Shown here piece by piece: positions 1-10,093 of a stretch of 47,636 nt of DNA. Position 1 is the stretch's first letter; the number at the start of each line of letters is the position of its first letter. Source of the stretch: Synechococcus sp. CCY 9618 (GTDB taxonomy: Bacteria; Cyanobacteriota; Cyanobacteriia; PCC-6307; Cyanobiaceae). The stretch covers positions 1 through 47,636 of the forward strand of contig NZ_JAFKRG010000021.1 in NCBI RefSeq assembly GCF_019038415.1, written 5' to 3'. A program made the translations under genes and the position numbers. The notes beneath the pieces are model-generated. The model searched no databases. It had not been told where the DNA came from and saw only the letters and a list, made by a program, of their open reading frames with translations.

Positions 1-89
1 CAGGGGGCCGGTGCGTTCCTGCTGGCCGCGCATTCGCTCAGTGCCGTTAGGCCATTCTCCCGCGGCTGAGCTGGTTTTTCAGCAGCCTC
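1..89. other. Left edge, possible 3' end of a gene
   Basis: Plus frame 1 is open from the window edge to a TGA at 67-69 and would end in ...HSLSAVRPFSRG. It could be the last 22 codons of a gene entering from the left, but I do not recognise it and the stretch is too short to judge. No clear terminator is visible between it and the 3' end of thiO. Confidence 0.25.
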
Positions 90-1298
90 CTAGGCCGCTG
101 CGGCCGTAGCGGCCGAGAACGGCCGGTCCCAGCGAAACGCCGCCAGCAGGGCTGCGTTGGCTCCTGAGCCCTGGCCGGCGGCGGTGATCGCTTCGGCGAT
201 CAGCTCCGCGGTGATGGCCGCCAGCAGCACGCCGTTGCGGTAGTGGCCGGTGGCCAGCCAGAGCCCGTCGATGGGGCCGGGGCCCAGCAGGGGGGCCTCG
301 TCGGGGGTGCCGGGCCGGAACCCCCACCAGCGCTCCATCGGCGGCCACAGGGCCGCTTCGGGGAGCAGGTCGGCGATGCCCTGCTGCAGCTGTTTCTGGC
401 CCTCCGGGGTGAGGCCGGGTTCGAAGCCGGCTTCCGGTTCACTGGTGGCGCCCACCACCAGCAGGCCGTCCTGCCGCGGCACCAGGTAGATGCCGGGGCC
501 GAACAGCACCCGCTCCAGGGCGGCCCGGGGCCCCTGCAGCGAGAGCATCTGCCCCTTCACCGGCCGCACCGGCAGCGCCGGCAGCAGCCGGGCGCTCCAG
601 GCGCCGCAGGCCAGCACGGCGGCGGCGGCGGCGATCACGTGCTCGCCCCCCTCGGCCCGGCGCACGCGCACGCCCCGCAGGCGCCGGTCGTCTTCGGTGA
701 GCAGCTCCAGCACCTCGCTGCCCTCCTCGAAGCGCACCCCCAGGGCGGCGCAGGCCCGCTCCAGGGCCCGCATCAGCCGGCGGCGGTTGTCGATCTGGCC
801 GTCCTGGGCAAACAGCAGGCCGCTGCGCCAGCGGGGGCCGATGCCCGGCAGCTCCCGCTCCAGGGCCGAGCGGTCCAGGGGCAGCCCGTAGGCGGCGGTG
901 GGGTAGGCGTCCCGCTCGGCGGCGCTGGTGAAGGGCACGACGATGCCGCAGGGCCGCAGGCCGCAGGGGAGGCCGCTGTCGGCCTCGATCCGGGCCACCC
1001 AGGCCGGAATCCGCTCCAGGCTGGCCCGGCCCAGGGCCAGCAGGGGGCCGGCCAGCCCCTCGGCATGGGGGGCCAGCATGCCGGCGGCCACGAAGCCCGC
1101 CGCTTCGCTGCGGCGGCGGCTGAGCACGGTCACCGCCCGGCCGCGGCGGGCCAGCTGGTGGGCGATGGCCAGGCCCATCAGGCCGCCGCCCAGCAGCAGC
1201 ACGGGGGCGTCGTGGGGATCGGTGCCAGCCAGGGCCCTTGCCTCCGGTTCTGCAGCTCCCCATTCAAGGTCCTGGCTCCCCGGGGCCGTGGGGGCCAC
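90..1298 (-). CDS. thiO: Glycine oxidase ThiO (FAD-dependent)
   Basis: FAD-dependent oxidoreductase of the DAO family, most like ThiO, which oxidises glycine to the iminoacetate used to build the thiazole ring of thiamin. The N-terminal dinucleotide-binding motif GGGLMGLAIAHQLARRG (about residues 37-53) is clear, and the C-terminal part carries the family stretch WWGFRPGTPDEAPLLGP and the FAD-contacting ATGHYRNGVLLA. Length (up to 402 aa) fits a stand-alone ThiO; some cyanobacteria fuse it to ThiG, and no ThiG domain is present here. The start is uncertain: the GTG at 1298 gives about 30 residues ahead of the Rossmann strand, and an internal start near the VLLLGGG strand is possible. It is divergent from gatB, 74 bp away. 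Other DAO-family amine oxidases cannot be ruled out by eye. Confidence 0.8.
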   Translation of the reverse strand: MAPTAPGSQDLEWGAAEPEARALAGTDPHDAPVLLLGGGLMGLAIAHQLARRGRAVTVLSRRRSEAAGFVAAGMLAPHAEGLAGPLLALGRASLERIPAWVARIEADSGLPCGLRPCGIVVPFTSAAERDAYPTAAYGLPLDRSALERELPGIGPRWRSGLLFAQDGQIDNRRRLMRALERACAALGVRFEEGSEVLELLTEDDRRLRGVRVRRAEGGEHVIAAAAAVLACGAWSARLLPALPVRPVKGQMLSLQGPRAALERVLFGPGIYLVPRQDGLLVVGATSEPEAGFEPGLTPEGQKQLQQGIADLLPEAALWPPMERWWGFRPGTPDEAPLLGPGPIDGLWLATGHYRNGVLLAAITAELIAEAITAAGQGSGANAALLAAFRWDRPFSAATAAAA

Positions 1299-1372
1299 CG
1301 CCGCTGCATAGGATCGCAGTCAGCGCCTCCGGCCGATCGCGGGGGCCGACAGCGCCGGCAGGACTTGCGACC

Positions 1373-2854
1373 ATGGCTGAAGGCAACGCAACTGGGGCTT
1401 GGGAGGCCGTGATCGGCCTGGAGACCCACGTGCAGCTGGGCACCGCCAGCAAGATCTTCACCGCCGCCTCCACCAGCTTCGGCGACGACCCCAACACCCA
1501 CATCGACCCGGTGGTGTGCGGCCTGCCCGGCACCCTGCCGGTGCTCAACCAGCGGGTGCTGGAGTATGCGGTGAAGGCGGCCCTGGCCCTTAATCTGCAG
1601 ATCGCCGAACACAGCAAGTTCGACCGCAAGCAGTACTTCTATCCCGATCTGCCCAAGAACTACCAGATCTCCCAGTACGACCAGCCGATCGCCGAGGAGG
1701 GCTGGATCGAGGTGGAGGTGGCCGAGAAGGGCAAGGAGACCTACCTCAAGAAAGTGGGCATTGAGCGGCTGCACATGGAGGAGGACGCCGGCAAGCTCGT
1801 CCACGCCGGCAGCGACCGCCTGGCGGGCTCCACCCATTCGCTCGTCGACTACAACCGGGCCGGGGTGGCCCTGGCGGAGATCGTCTCCAAGCCCGACCTG
1901 CGCACGGGCCGGGAGGCGGCCGAATACGCCTCCGAGATCCGCCGCATCATGCGCTATCTGGGCGTCTCTGACGGCAACATGCAGGAAGGCTCCCTGCGCT
2001 GCGACGTCAACATCTCCGTGCGCCGCGGGCCTGATGCCCCCTTCGGCGTCAAGGTGGAGATCAAGAACATGAACTCCTTCTCGGCGATCCAGAAGGCCAT
2101 CGATTTCGAGATCGCCCGCCAGATCAAGGCGATCGAGGCCGGTGAGCCGATCCACCAGGAAACCCGGCTCTGGGACGAGGGCAAGCAGCTCACCAGGAGC
2201 ATGCGCAGCAAGGAGGGGGCCAGCGACTACCGCTATTTCCCCGATCCCGACCTGGGTCCGATCGAGGTGACACCGGCCCAGCGGGAGTCCTGGCGGGCCG
2301 AACTGCCCGAACTGCCGGCCGCCAAGCGGCACCGCTATGCCCAGACCCTGGGCCTGTCGATCTACGACGCCCGGGTGCTCACCGATGAGCGGGCCATGGC
2401 GGAGTACTTCGAGGCGGCGGTGGCGGCCGGGGGCGATCCCAAGGCCGTGGCCAACTGGGTCACCGGCGACATCGCCGCCCACGTGAATGCCAACCGGCTG
2501 GCCATCGCCGAGCTCCCCCTGCGGCCCGAGCAGCTGGCCGAGCTGGTGCAGCTGATCGAGGCCGGCAGCATCAGCGGCAAGATCGCCAAGGACCTGCTGC
2601 CCGAGCTGCTGGAGCAGGGCGGTTCGGCGGTTGCGATCGTCGAATCCCGGGGTCTGGGCATGATCAGCGACCCGGCGGCGATCGGCGCCATCGTGGCGGA
2701 GCTGCTGGCGGCCCACCCCGGGGAGGTGGAGGCCTTCCGGGGCGGCAAGAACAAGCTGCAGGGCTTCTTCGTTGGGCAGCTGATGAAGCGCACCGGCGGC
2801 CGCGCCGACCCCAAGCTGGCCAACCGCATCCTCAGCGAGCAGCTGAAGGGCTGA
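1373..2854 (+). CDS. gatB: Asp-tRNA(Asn)/Glu-tRNA(Gln) amidotransferase subunit B
   Basis: Subunit B of the GatCAB amidotransferase, which turns mischarged Glu-tRNA(Gln), and often Asp-tRNA(Asn), into the amide-charged forms; it is the tRNA-binding and kinase-like subunit. The 493-aa product has the family opening WEAVIGLETHVQL, then CGLPGTLPVLN, DYNRAGVALAEIVSKPDLR and the MRSKEGASDYRYFPDPDL segment, and ends in the helical GatB/YqeY tail (FRGGKNKLQGFFVGQLMK). The ATG at 1373 is chosen because it places MAEGNATGAWEAVIGLE at the usual family distance; upstream in-frame codons look non-coding. The 3' end overlaps the convergent coaE by 23 bp. gatA and gatC are not in the window, as is common in cyanobacteria. 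Confidence 0.97.
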   Translation: MAEGNATGAWEAVIGLETHVQLGTASKIFTAASTSFGDDPNTHIDPVVCGLPGTLPVLNQRVLEYAVKAALALNLQIAEHSKFDRKQYFYPDLPKNYQISQYDQPIAEEGWIEVEVAEKGKETYLKKVGIERLHMEEDAGKLVHAGSDRLAGSTHSLVDYNRAGVALAEIVSKPDLRTGREAAEYASEIRRIMRYLGVSDGNMQEGSLRCDVNISVRRGPDAPFGVKVEIKNMNSFSAIQKAIDFEIARQIKAIEAGEPIHQETRLWDEGKQLTRSMRSKEGASDYRYFPDPDLGPIEVTPAQRESWRAELPELPAAKRHRYAQTLGLSIYDARVLTDERAMAEYFEAAVAAGGDPKAVANWVTGDIAAHVNANRLAIAELPLRPEQLAELVQLIEAGSISGKIAKDLLPELLEQGGSAVAIVESRGLGMISDPAAIGAIVAELLAAHPGEVEAFRGGKNKLQGFFVGQLMKRTGGRADPKLANRILSEQLKG

Positions 2855-3446
2855 GGGCCCGCGCCAGCTGCTGCTCCAGGTCGGCATCGCCGCAGCGGTC
2901 GCCGTTGTCGATCACCACATCCGCCCGCGCGCGCTTGCGGGCCATGGGCCACTGGGCGGCGATCCGTGCGATCGCCTCCGCCTCGCCGAGCCCGTCGCGG
3001 GCCATCAGCCGCCGCAGCTGTTCGGCCTGATCGCAGTTCACTAGCCACACCTCGCTGCACAGCCCCTCGAGGCCCGCCTCGTACAGCAGGGGGATCATCA
3101 GCACCACCGTCGGTGCGGCGGCCAGCGCCTCCAGCCGTTCGGCGAAACGCTGCCGCACCACCGGATGCACCAGCCCCTCCAGCCAGGTGCGCTCGGCCGG
3201 ATCGGCGAACACGATCCGCCCCAGGGCGGTCCGGTCGATCGTGGGTTCCGCCGCCGACCGGTCGCGCACCCGCTGGCCATAGCGGGCCAGCACCGCCTCT
3301 GTGCCGGTGGTTCCAGGGCCAAGGGCTCCATGGGCAAAACGGTCGGCATCCAGCACCGGCAGGTCGAAGCGTTCCTCCAGCAGCCGCGCCACGGTGCTCT
3401 TGCCCGTGGCGATGCCGCCGGTGAGGCCGATGCGGCGCTGGGCCAT
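2832..3446 (-). CDS. coaE: Dephospho-CoA kinase
   Basis: Last enzyme of coenzyme A synthesis, phosphorylating the 3'-hydroxyl of dephospho-CoA. The 204-aa protein begins MAQRRIGLTGGIATGKSTVA with a textbook P-loop. It continues with the LDADRFAHGALGPG segment, the LVHPVVRQRF motif and the ...VVLMIPLLYEAGLE stretch typical of CoaE. The ATG at 3446 is chosen over a longer upstream frame because it sits directly before the P-loop strand, as in family members. It is convergent with gatB (23-bp overlap) and divergent from argJ across a gap of about 208 bp that probably holds both promoters. Confidence 0.96.
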   Translation of the reverse strand: MAQRRIGLTGGIATGKSTVARLLEERFDLPVLDADRFAHGALGPGTTGTEAVLARYGQRVRDRSAAEPTIDRTALGRIVFADPAERTWLEGLVHPVVRQRFAERLEALAAAPTVVLMIPLLYEAGLEGLCSEVWLVNCDQAEQLRRLMARDGLGEAEAIARIAAQWPMARKRARADVVIDNGDRCGDADLEQQLARALSPSAAR

Positions 3447-3654
3447 GGTCAGCGGCTTGGGGGTGTTTGGGTGTGCACACGGCTGCCGTCCCCAGGGTGA
3501 GGGGCGCGGCAGGGCTGCATCTTCAGCGTCCCCGGCCGGATCCTGCAAGCCCTGCAACGCTTCGCTGGCAGGGGTGCGGGAGCCGGCGATTCACCCATCC
3601 TCGTTGGCCATCCGCATCGAGGCGGAGCGGCAGCGGGGAGAGGATGGCCGGGCG

Positions 3655-4905
3655 ATGACGAACCTCAAGGTGTCCAACCACCCCTGCTGGCAGCCCATCC
3701 CCGGCGGCATCACCGCTCCGGAGGGCTTCCTGGCGGCCGGCATCACGGCGGGCCTGAAACCCTCTGGCAAGCCCGATCTGTCGCTGCTGCTGGCGCCGGA
3801 AGGGGCGGTGTGCGCCGGCAGCTTCACCACCAACCGGGTGCGGGCCGCCTGCGTGGACCTCTGTGCCGAACGGCTGGCGGCCGGCGGCGGGGTGGCCCGG
3901 GCCGTGCTGACGAACTCCGGCCAGGCCAATGCCTGCACCGGCGAACGCGGCCGGCTCGACAGCCTGCGGGCCACCGCCGCCCTGGCGGAGCGTCTGGGAG
4001 TGCCCGAGGAGCAGCTGCTGATCTGTTCCACCGGGGTGATCGGCGTGCCGATCCCGATGGAGCCGCTGCTGGCGGCCCTGCCGTCCCTGGTGGACGCGCT
4101 CTCCGGCGACGGCGGCGGGGCGGCGGCGGCAGCCATCCTCACCACCGACCTCATCGACAAGCAGATCGCTCTGGAGGCCGACCTGGGCGGACGGACGGTG
4201 CGGATCGGCGGCATGGCCAAGGGCTCCGGGATGATCCACCCGTCGATGGCCACCCTGCTGGCCTACCTCAGCTGTGATGCGGGCGTGCCGGCCCCCCTCT
4301 GGCAGGCGATGGTGCGGCGGGCGGTGGAGCGCTCCTTCAACGCGATCACCGTCGACGGCGACACCAGCACCAACGACACCTTCCTGGCCTTCGCCGCCGG
4401 GGAGATTCTGGATCCGCAGCAGTTCACCGCCCTGGAGGAGGGCCTCACGGCGGTGGCCCAGCACCTGGCCCGGGCCGTGGCCCGCGATGGCGAAGGGGCC
4501 ACCTGCCTGATCCAGATCACGCTTGAGGGAGCCGCCGACGACGCCGGGGCCCGCCGCATCGCCCGCACCGTGGCCGGATCCTCCCTGGTGAAGTGCGCCA
4601 TCCATGGGCGTGATCCCAACTGGGGCCGCATCGTCGCCGCGGCCGGGCGGGCCGGCGTCGACTTCGATCCGGCATCGGTGGCCCTCTGGCTGGGGGAGCA
4701 TCAGCTGATGGCGGACGGCCAGCCCCTGGCCTTCGACCGTCCCGCGGCCTCCCGCTACATGGAGCAGCGGGCGCGGGGGGCCTATCTGATCGACGACACC
4801 GTGGCCATCCGGCTGCGGATCGGCGCCGGGCCCGGCAGCGGCAGCGCCTGGGGTTGCGACCTCTCCGATCAGTACGTCCGCATCAATGCCGACTACACCA
4901 CCTGA
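3655..4905 (+). CDS. argJ: Glutamate N-acetyltransferase / amino-acid N-acetyltransferase ArgJ
   Basis: ArgJ moves the acetyl group from N-acetylornithine to glutamate in the arginine pathway, and in the bifunctional form can also use acetyl-CoA. The 416-aa product shows SFTTNRVRAA, LTNSGQANACTG, the oxyanion-hole motif CSTGVIG (about 124-130) and the self-cleavage site in KGSGMIHPSMATLLAYL. The family is cut between Ala and Thr into alpha and beta chains, which here would be Ala199-Thr200 with Thr200 as nucleophile. The C-terminal DGDTSTNDTFLAFA and GRDPNWGRIVAAAGRAG also match. The ATG at 3655 is preceded by a purine-rich GGAGAGGA. Whether it is mono- or bifunctional cannot be told from sequence alone. 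Confidence 0.97.
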   Translation: MTNLKVSNHPCWQPIPGGITAPEGFLAAGITAGLKPSGKPDLSLLLAPEGAVCAGSFTTNRVRAACVDLCAERLAAGGGVARAVLTNSGQANACTGERGRLDSLRATAALAERLGVPEEQLLICSTGVIGVPIPMEPLLAALPSLVDALSGDGGGAAAAAILTTDLIDKQIALEADLGGRTVRIGGMAKGSGMIHPSMATLLAYLSCDAGVPAPLWQAMVRRAVERSFNAITVDGDTSTNDTFLAFAAGEILDPQQFTALEEGLTAVAQHLARAVARDGEGATCLIQITLEGAADDAGARRIARTVAGSSLVKCAIHGRDPNWGRIVAAAGRAGVDFDPASVALWLGEHQLMADGQPLAFDRPAASRYMEQRARGAYLIDDTVAIRLRIGAGPGSGSAWGCDLSDQYVRINADYTT

Positions 4906-5548
4906 TCCGTCCCGCCGGGTCAGAGTGGTGGGGCTGCCGTGGCTGGGCAAGATGGCATCGATCGATCTGCCTGCGATGGTCACGGTCCGGCCTCCCTCGC
5001 CTCCCGGCAATGCCCCCCCCCGGGGGCAGGCTCCCCGCGCGGCTGCCCGCCCCGGCTGGGACTGGCGGGTCTGGTGGATCGTGGGCCTCTGCTTCGGCCT
5101 GGGCTACAGCGTCAGCCACCGCCTGCTCAACCTGGGGACCGAGGAGGCCAAGGGCGCCAGCCAGCGCTTCGATGTGCAGCCCTTCCCCGGCACGCGCCTC
5201 GACTCCCTGCGCCAGCGCTTCGGTGGGGAGGCCCGGGACATCCGCGGCGATCTGGATCTGATCGAACTGGAGCAGCAGCAGAAGCAGGATGCGGCCGAGA
5301 TCGAGAAGCGGCGGGCGGAGCTGGAGGCCCGGGAGGCCAGGGAACGCCAGCGGCAGCTTGAGGGTGACGACGGCCCCATCGAAGCCGATCGAGCCCCTTC
5401 GTCTCCTGCCATCGAGACCGAAACCCCATCGGCACCTGCCCTGCCACCGATCCGCACCCCCCCGGCCCGCGAGCGGGAGGCCGCCGGTCCTGCCCCGGCC
5501 GCCCCGCCGCCGCTGGTCGCTCCGCCGGCTCCCGGAGTCCAGCCCTGA
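4886..5548 (+). CDS. Conserved hypothetical single-pass membrane protein
   Basis: Unknown function. From the first ATG the product is 220 aa and overlaps argJ by 20 bp; ATGs at 4952 and 4976 are plausible alternatives that avoid the overlap. A single hydrophobic segment (around WIVGLCFGLGYSVSHRLL, about residues 65-82) is followed by a region with QRFDVQPFPGTRLDSLRQRFGG. Then comes a charged, Glu/Gln/Arg-rich likely coiled coil (about 128-160) and a Pro/Ala-rich low-complexity tail. This suggests an inner-membrane protein with a helical soluble arm. A run of nine C's followed by five G's (near 5013-5026) lies inside the N-terminal part. It is co-directional with argJ and the two genes after it. 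Confidence 0.7.
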   Translation: MPTTPPDPSRRVRVVGLPWLGKMASIDLPAMVTVRPPSPPGNAPPRGQAPRAAARPGWDWRVWWIVGLCFGLGYSVSHRLLNLGTEEAKGASQRFDVQPFPGTRLDSLRQRFGGEARDIRGDLDLIELEQQQKQDAAEIEKRRAELEAREARERQRQLEGDDGPIEADRAPSSPAIETETPSAPALPPIRTPPAREREAAGPAPAAPPPLVAPPAPGVQP

Positions 5549-5567
5549 TCTGCCACAGTTCGGTGAA

Positions 5568-5924
5568 ATGTCCGGCCCTGCCATGAGTGCGCCGCAGTCC
5601 CTTCTCAAAGCGGCCGTGAACCGGCTGGCCGCCCGTCTGGGCAGCGGTCTGGCCGAGGCCGCCGCCGGTCTGGCGATGCTCGCCCAGGACGCCCCTGCCA
5701 GGGTGCAGCAGGAGCTCAACCTGTTCTGGGAGGAGGTGGCGATGGAAGCGGAGCGCATCGAGAACGACGGCAGTGCTCCGACGTCCCCGGCCCGGCCCGG
5801 CCCCACCGATGACCCGCAGGAGCGGATCGACGCCCTGCGGGTGAAGGTGGCGGAACTGGCCCGGCGCCTCGATCGGGGACCGGCCGTTGCCGATGGCCCG
5901 TCCCGGCCTCCGGGGCCGGCCTGA
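5568..5924 (+). CDS. Small hypothetical protein upstream of the UbiB-like kinase
   Basis: I do not recognise this 118-aa protein. It is predicted helical: an N-terminal amphipathic stretch (SLLKAAVNRLAARLGSGL), a middle with LNLFWEEVAMEAERIE, a Pro-rich hinge and a C-terminal heptad-like helix (ERIDALRVKVAELARRLD). Starts at 5568 (MSGPAM...) or 5583 (MSAPQ...) are both possible. Its stop overlaps the start codon of the following kinase-like gene (TGATG), so the two are probably translationally coupled and may work together. GC content and codon use match the neighbours. Confidence 0.65.
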   Translation: MSGPAMSAPQSLLKAAVNRLAARLGSGLAEAAAGLAMLAQDAPARVQQELNLFWEEVAMEAERIENDGSAPTSPARPGPTDDPQERIDALRVKVAELARRLDRGPAVADGPSRPPGPA

Positions 5925-7621
5925 TGGCGGCCCCCAAGGCCCCCGGGATCCTGTTGTCCCGCCTCTGGCGGCCCCTGCGCATCTGGCGTCTGGTGGTGCA
6001 GTTGCTGGCAGGTCTCTGGTGGGACGGCCGGGCCTGGACCTACCCCGGCGGCCGCAGCCCCGAACGGCAGGCCGCCCGTCAGCGGCGCCGGGCCCGCTGG
6101 CTCACGGCCCAGTTCCTCGAGCTCGGCTCGGCCTTCATCAAGCTGGGCCAGTTGCTGTCCGCCCGGCCCGATGTGCTCCCCGCCGACGTGGTGGAGGAGC
6201 TGGCCCATCTCCAGGACCGGGTGCCCGCCTTTCCCTTCCCGGTGGTGGAGGCCCTGCTGGAGCAGGAACTGGGGGAGCGCCGGGCCGAGATCATCGATCT
6301 CCAGGTGGATCCGCTCGGTTCGGCCAGCCTGGCCCAGGTGCACCGGGCCAGTCTGCGCAGCGGCCGGCAGGTGGTGTTCAAGGTCCAGCGGCCCGGCCTG
6401 GAGCGCCTCTTCCGTCTGGATCTGGAGGTGCTGCAGCAGGTGGCGGCGGTGGTGCAGCGCCATCCCCGCTGGGGCGCCGGCCGCGACTGGGTGGGCATCG
6501 CCAAGGAATGCCGGCGGGTGCTGCTGCGGGAACTGGATTTCCGGCTCGAAGCCGAGCATGCCGCCCGGTTCCGGCAGCAGTTTCTTGACGATCCAGGCAT
6601 CCGTATCCCGGCGGTGGTGTGGGAACTCAGCTCCCGCCGGGTGCTGTGTCTCGATTACGCGCCCGGCATCAAGATCAACGACCGGGAGGCCCTGGTGCGG
6701 GCTGGCATCAATCCGGCGGCGGTGGCGGAGAAGGGAGCGGCCAGCTACCTGCAGCAGCTGGTGCGCTTCGGCTTCTTCCACGCCGATCCCCACCCGGGCA
6801 ACCTGGCGGTCGCTTCCGATGGGTCCCTGATCTATTACGACTTCGGGATGATGGGGCAGATCTCCGAGCGGCTGCGCAGCCGGCTCGGACGCATGGTGCG
6901 GGCGGCGGCGGCCCGGGATGCCTCCGCCCTGGTGGAGGAGCTGCAGGAGGCGGGGGTGATCGCTCCGGGCATCGACCCCGGGCCCGTGCGACGGCTGGTG
7001 CGGGTGATGCTCACCGAAGCGCTGACGCCTCCCTTCAGCGCCAACGTGATCGACAAGCTCTCAGGGGATCTCTACGAGCTGGTGTACGGCCAGCCGTTCC
7101 GCCTGCCGCCGGAGCTGATCTTCGTGATGCGGGCCCTGTCCACCTTCGAGGGAGTGGGCCGCAGCCTGGATCCCGGCTTTAGCCTGATCGCGATCGCCCG
7201 TCCCTACCTGCTGCCCCTCATGACCGCCAGCGGCAACGGCCCCAACGAACTGTTCAATGAGCTGTCCCGCCAGGCGGCCGAGGTGGGCAGCCGGGCCCTG
7301 GGTCTGCCCCGCCGTCTGGAGGAAAGCCTCTCCCGTATCGAGCAGGGCGATCTGCAGGTGCTGATCCGGGCGGGGGAGACCGATCGCCTGCTGCGGCGCC
7401 TGGCCCTGGCCCAGCAGAGCACCGGCCAGTCCTTCCTGCTCGGAGCCCTGGCGGTGGCGGCGGCCCTGCTGGCGGCCAGCAGCCGGCCGGCCCTCACGGC
7501 CGTGCCCCTGGTGGTGGGTCTGCCGGTGGGTCTCTCCTGGCTGAAACTGCAGGCCCGGCTCAAGCGCGACGGCCGCATCGACCAGTTACCAGGGGTCGCC
7601 GCGCCGGCCGGCAGGCAGTGA
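5924..7621 (+). CDS. ABC1/UbiB (AarF) family atypical kinase
   Basis: Member of the ABC1/UbiB family of atypical kinases or ATPases, linked in bacteria and plastids to isoprenoid-quinone and prenyl-lipid metabolism. The 565-aa protein shows the family KxGQ motif (FIKLGQLLSARPDVLP, K73-Q76), the nucleotide-loop variant GSASLAQVHRA (132-142), the P-loop-type lysine in VFKVQRP (K153) and ExD in LRELDFRLEAE. It also has the catalytic-loop analogue FHADPHPGN (D288, N293) and YYDFGMMG (D306). Two hydrophobic segments near the C-terminus (about 503-545) suggest a membrane anchor. Cyanobacteria carry several paralogues, so the exact substrate pathway is not assignable. All key residues are intact. 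Confidence 0.9.
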   Translation: MAAPKAPGILLSRLWRPLRIWRLVVQLLAGLWWDGRAWTYPGGRSPERQAARQRRRARWLTAQFLELGSAFIKLGQLLSARPDVLPADVVEELAHLQDRVPAFPFPVVEALLEQELGERRAEIIDLQVDPLGSASLAQVHRASLRSGRQVVFKVQRPGLERLFRLDLEVLQQVAAVVQRHPRWGAGRDWVGIAKECRRVLLRELDFRLEAEHAARFRQQFLDDPGIRIPAVVWELSSRRVLCLDYAPGIKINDREALVRAGINPAAVAEKGAASYLQQLVRFGFFHADPHPGNLAVASDGSLIYYDFGMMGQISERLRSRLGRMVRAAAARDASALVEELQEAGVIAPGIDPGPVRRLVRVMLTEALTPPFSANVIDKLSGDLYELVYGQPFRLPPELIFVMRALSTFEGVGRSLDPGFSLIAIARPYLLPLMTASGNGPNELFNELSRQAAEVGSRALGLPRRLEESLSRIEQGDLQVLIRAGETDRLLRRLALAQQSTGQSFLLGALAVAAALLAASSRPALTAVPLVVGLPVGLSWLKLQARLKRDGRIDQLPGVAAPAGRQ

Positions 7622-7683
7622 GGAGCTCCGGCGGACCGGCACCCAGCCTGCCCATCCACCCTCCTCCCGTTACCTGAAGCCCC

Positions 7684-8604
7684 ATGGAGGATGTCTTTCG
7701 CCAGCTCGGCCACTGGTTCGCCGAACCGTACGTCAGGAAATTCACGATCGCCATCGTGGGGGTGTTCTTCATCTCCGTGGTATCGCAGCTGTTTCAGCGA
7801 TCACTACCCAGTTACATCGTAGGTTCGGATAATCGTTATTACGCCAGGAAGATCGTTTCTTTCCTGGGCTATTTCGGCGCTGCCTTCCTCATCGCCTCCG
7901 TCTTCCGCGACAGTCTGGGGGGTCTCTCCGTCGCCATCGGTGTCGCCAGTGCCGGCATCGCCTTCTCCCTGCAGGAAGTGATTGCGAGTGTGGCGGGCTG
8001 GATCGCCATCTCCTTCGGTGGCTTCTACGCCACGGGAGATCGGGTGCAGTTGGGGGGTATCCGTGGCGACATCATCGACATCGGCATCCTGCGCACCACT
8101 CTGATGGAACTGGGGGAGTGGGTGCAGTCGGATCTTTACACCGGCCGGATCGTGCGCATCGCCAACAGTTTCGTGTTCAAGGCACCGGTCTTCAATTACT
8201 CGGGCGATTTCCCGTTTCTCTGGGATGAGATCAAGGTGCCTGTGAAGTATGGCAGTGACCATCAGCTCGCCCGGCAGATTCTGGAGCGGGTGGTTCTGGA
8301 GGTGGTGTCCGAGGAGGTCACCCAGAAGGTCATCAAGGCCTGGCGCTCGATGGTGAGCAAGTATCTGGTCGAGAACGCCCGCGTCGAGCCCATGGTCACC
8401 ATGGCGCTCACGGACAACTGGATGGAGTTCACGGTCCGCTATGTGGTGGATTACAAGATCCGCCGGCTCACCAAGGATCTTCTCTTTTCACGGATTCTGG
8501 ATGAGTTTCTCACCGCCGAGCGCCGGGTGGAGATTGGCTCCACCACCGTCCACCTGGTGGAGACTCCCGAATTCCGGGTGCGGATGACGGGGCCCAGGGA
8601 CTGA
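7684..8604 (+). CDS. MscS-family mechanosensitive ion channel
   Basis: Small-conductance mechanosensitive channel family protein, 306 aa, in the usual size range for a three-helix MscS. Hydrophobic segments lie at about residues 20-37, 57-73 and 81-113. The last is the Gly/Ala-rich pore helix (GLSVAIGVASAGIAFSLQEV) leading into the beta domain (GDRVQLGGIRGDIIDIGILR and RIVRIANSFVF). The C-terminal alpha/beta domain runs to the end. Such channels release solutes on hypo-osmotic shock or act in signalling. It stands alone, 62 bp after the kinase gene, and is convergent with eno. The AT-richer start (7800-7860) is mild and not clearly foreign. Confidence 0.9.
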   Translation: MEDVFRQLGHWFAEPYVRKFTIAIVGVFFISVVSQLFQRSLPSYIVGSDNRYYARKIVSFLGYFGAAFLIASVFRDSLGGLSVAIGVASAGIAFSLQEVIASVAGWIAISFGGFYATGDRVQLGGIRGDIIDIGILRTTLMELGEWVQSDLYTGRIVRIANSFVFKAPVFNYSGDFPFLWDEIKVPVKYGSDHQLARQILERVVLEVVSEEVTQKVIKAWRSMVSKYLVENARVEPMVTMALTDNWMEFTVRYVVDYKIRRLTKDLLFSRILDEFLTAERRVEIGSTTVHLVETPEFRVRMTGPRD

Positions 8605-8625
8605 CTGGGGCGAGCGTCGCTGGAC

Positions 8626-9945
<1,320 letters not shown>

Positions 9946-10093
9946 CTATGGGGCACCTCCGCGCCTGCCTGTGTTCCCTGTGCCATCGGCCCCCGACCGC
10001 CCGGTCCGGAAGCGCCGTTGGTCACAATGGCCCCAGGCGCCCACCGGCTGCCCACCGCCGACCGCACCACCGCAACCCACCCCGCCGCCGACC

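Noticed and set aside
1178-2887. A 569-codon minus-strand frame opposite gatB
   Set aside because: Shadow of gatB; no protein-like features.
5013-5026. C9-G5 tract in the gene at 4886 as a possible phase-variation switch
   Set aside because: It is within a Pro-rich low-complexity N-terminus of a gene with several possible starts; without strain comparison there is no sign of switching.
7190-7197. GCGATCGC (HIP1-core) copies, also at about 11817, 17424, 34708 and 39295
   Set aside because: These fit a cyanobacterial genome but at this GC content some are expected by chance; not evidence of a separate element.
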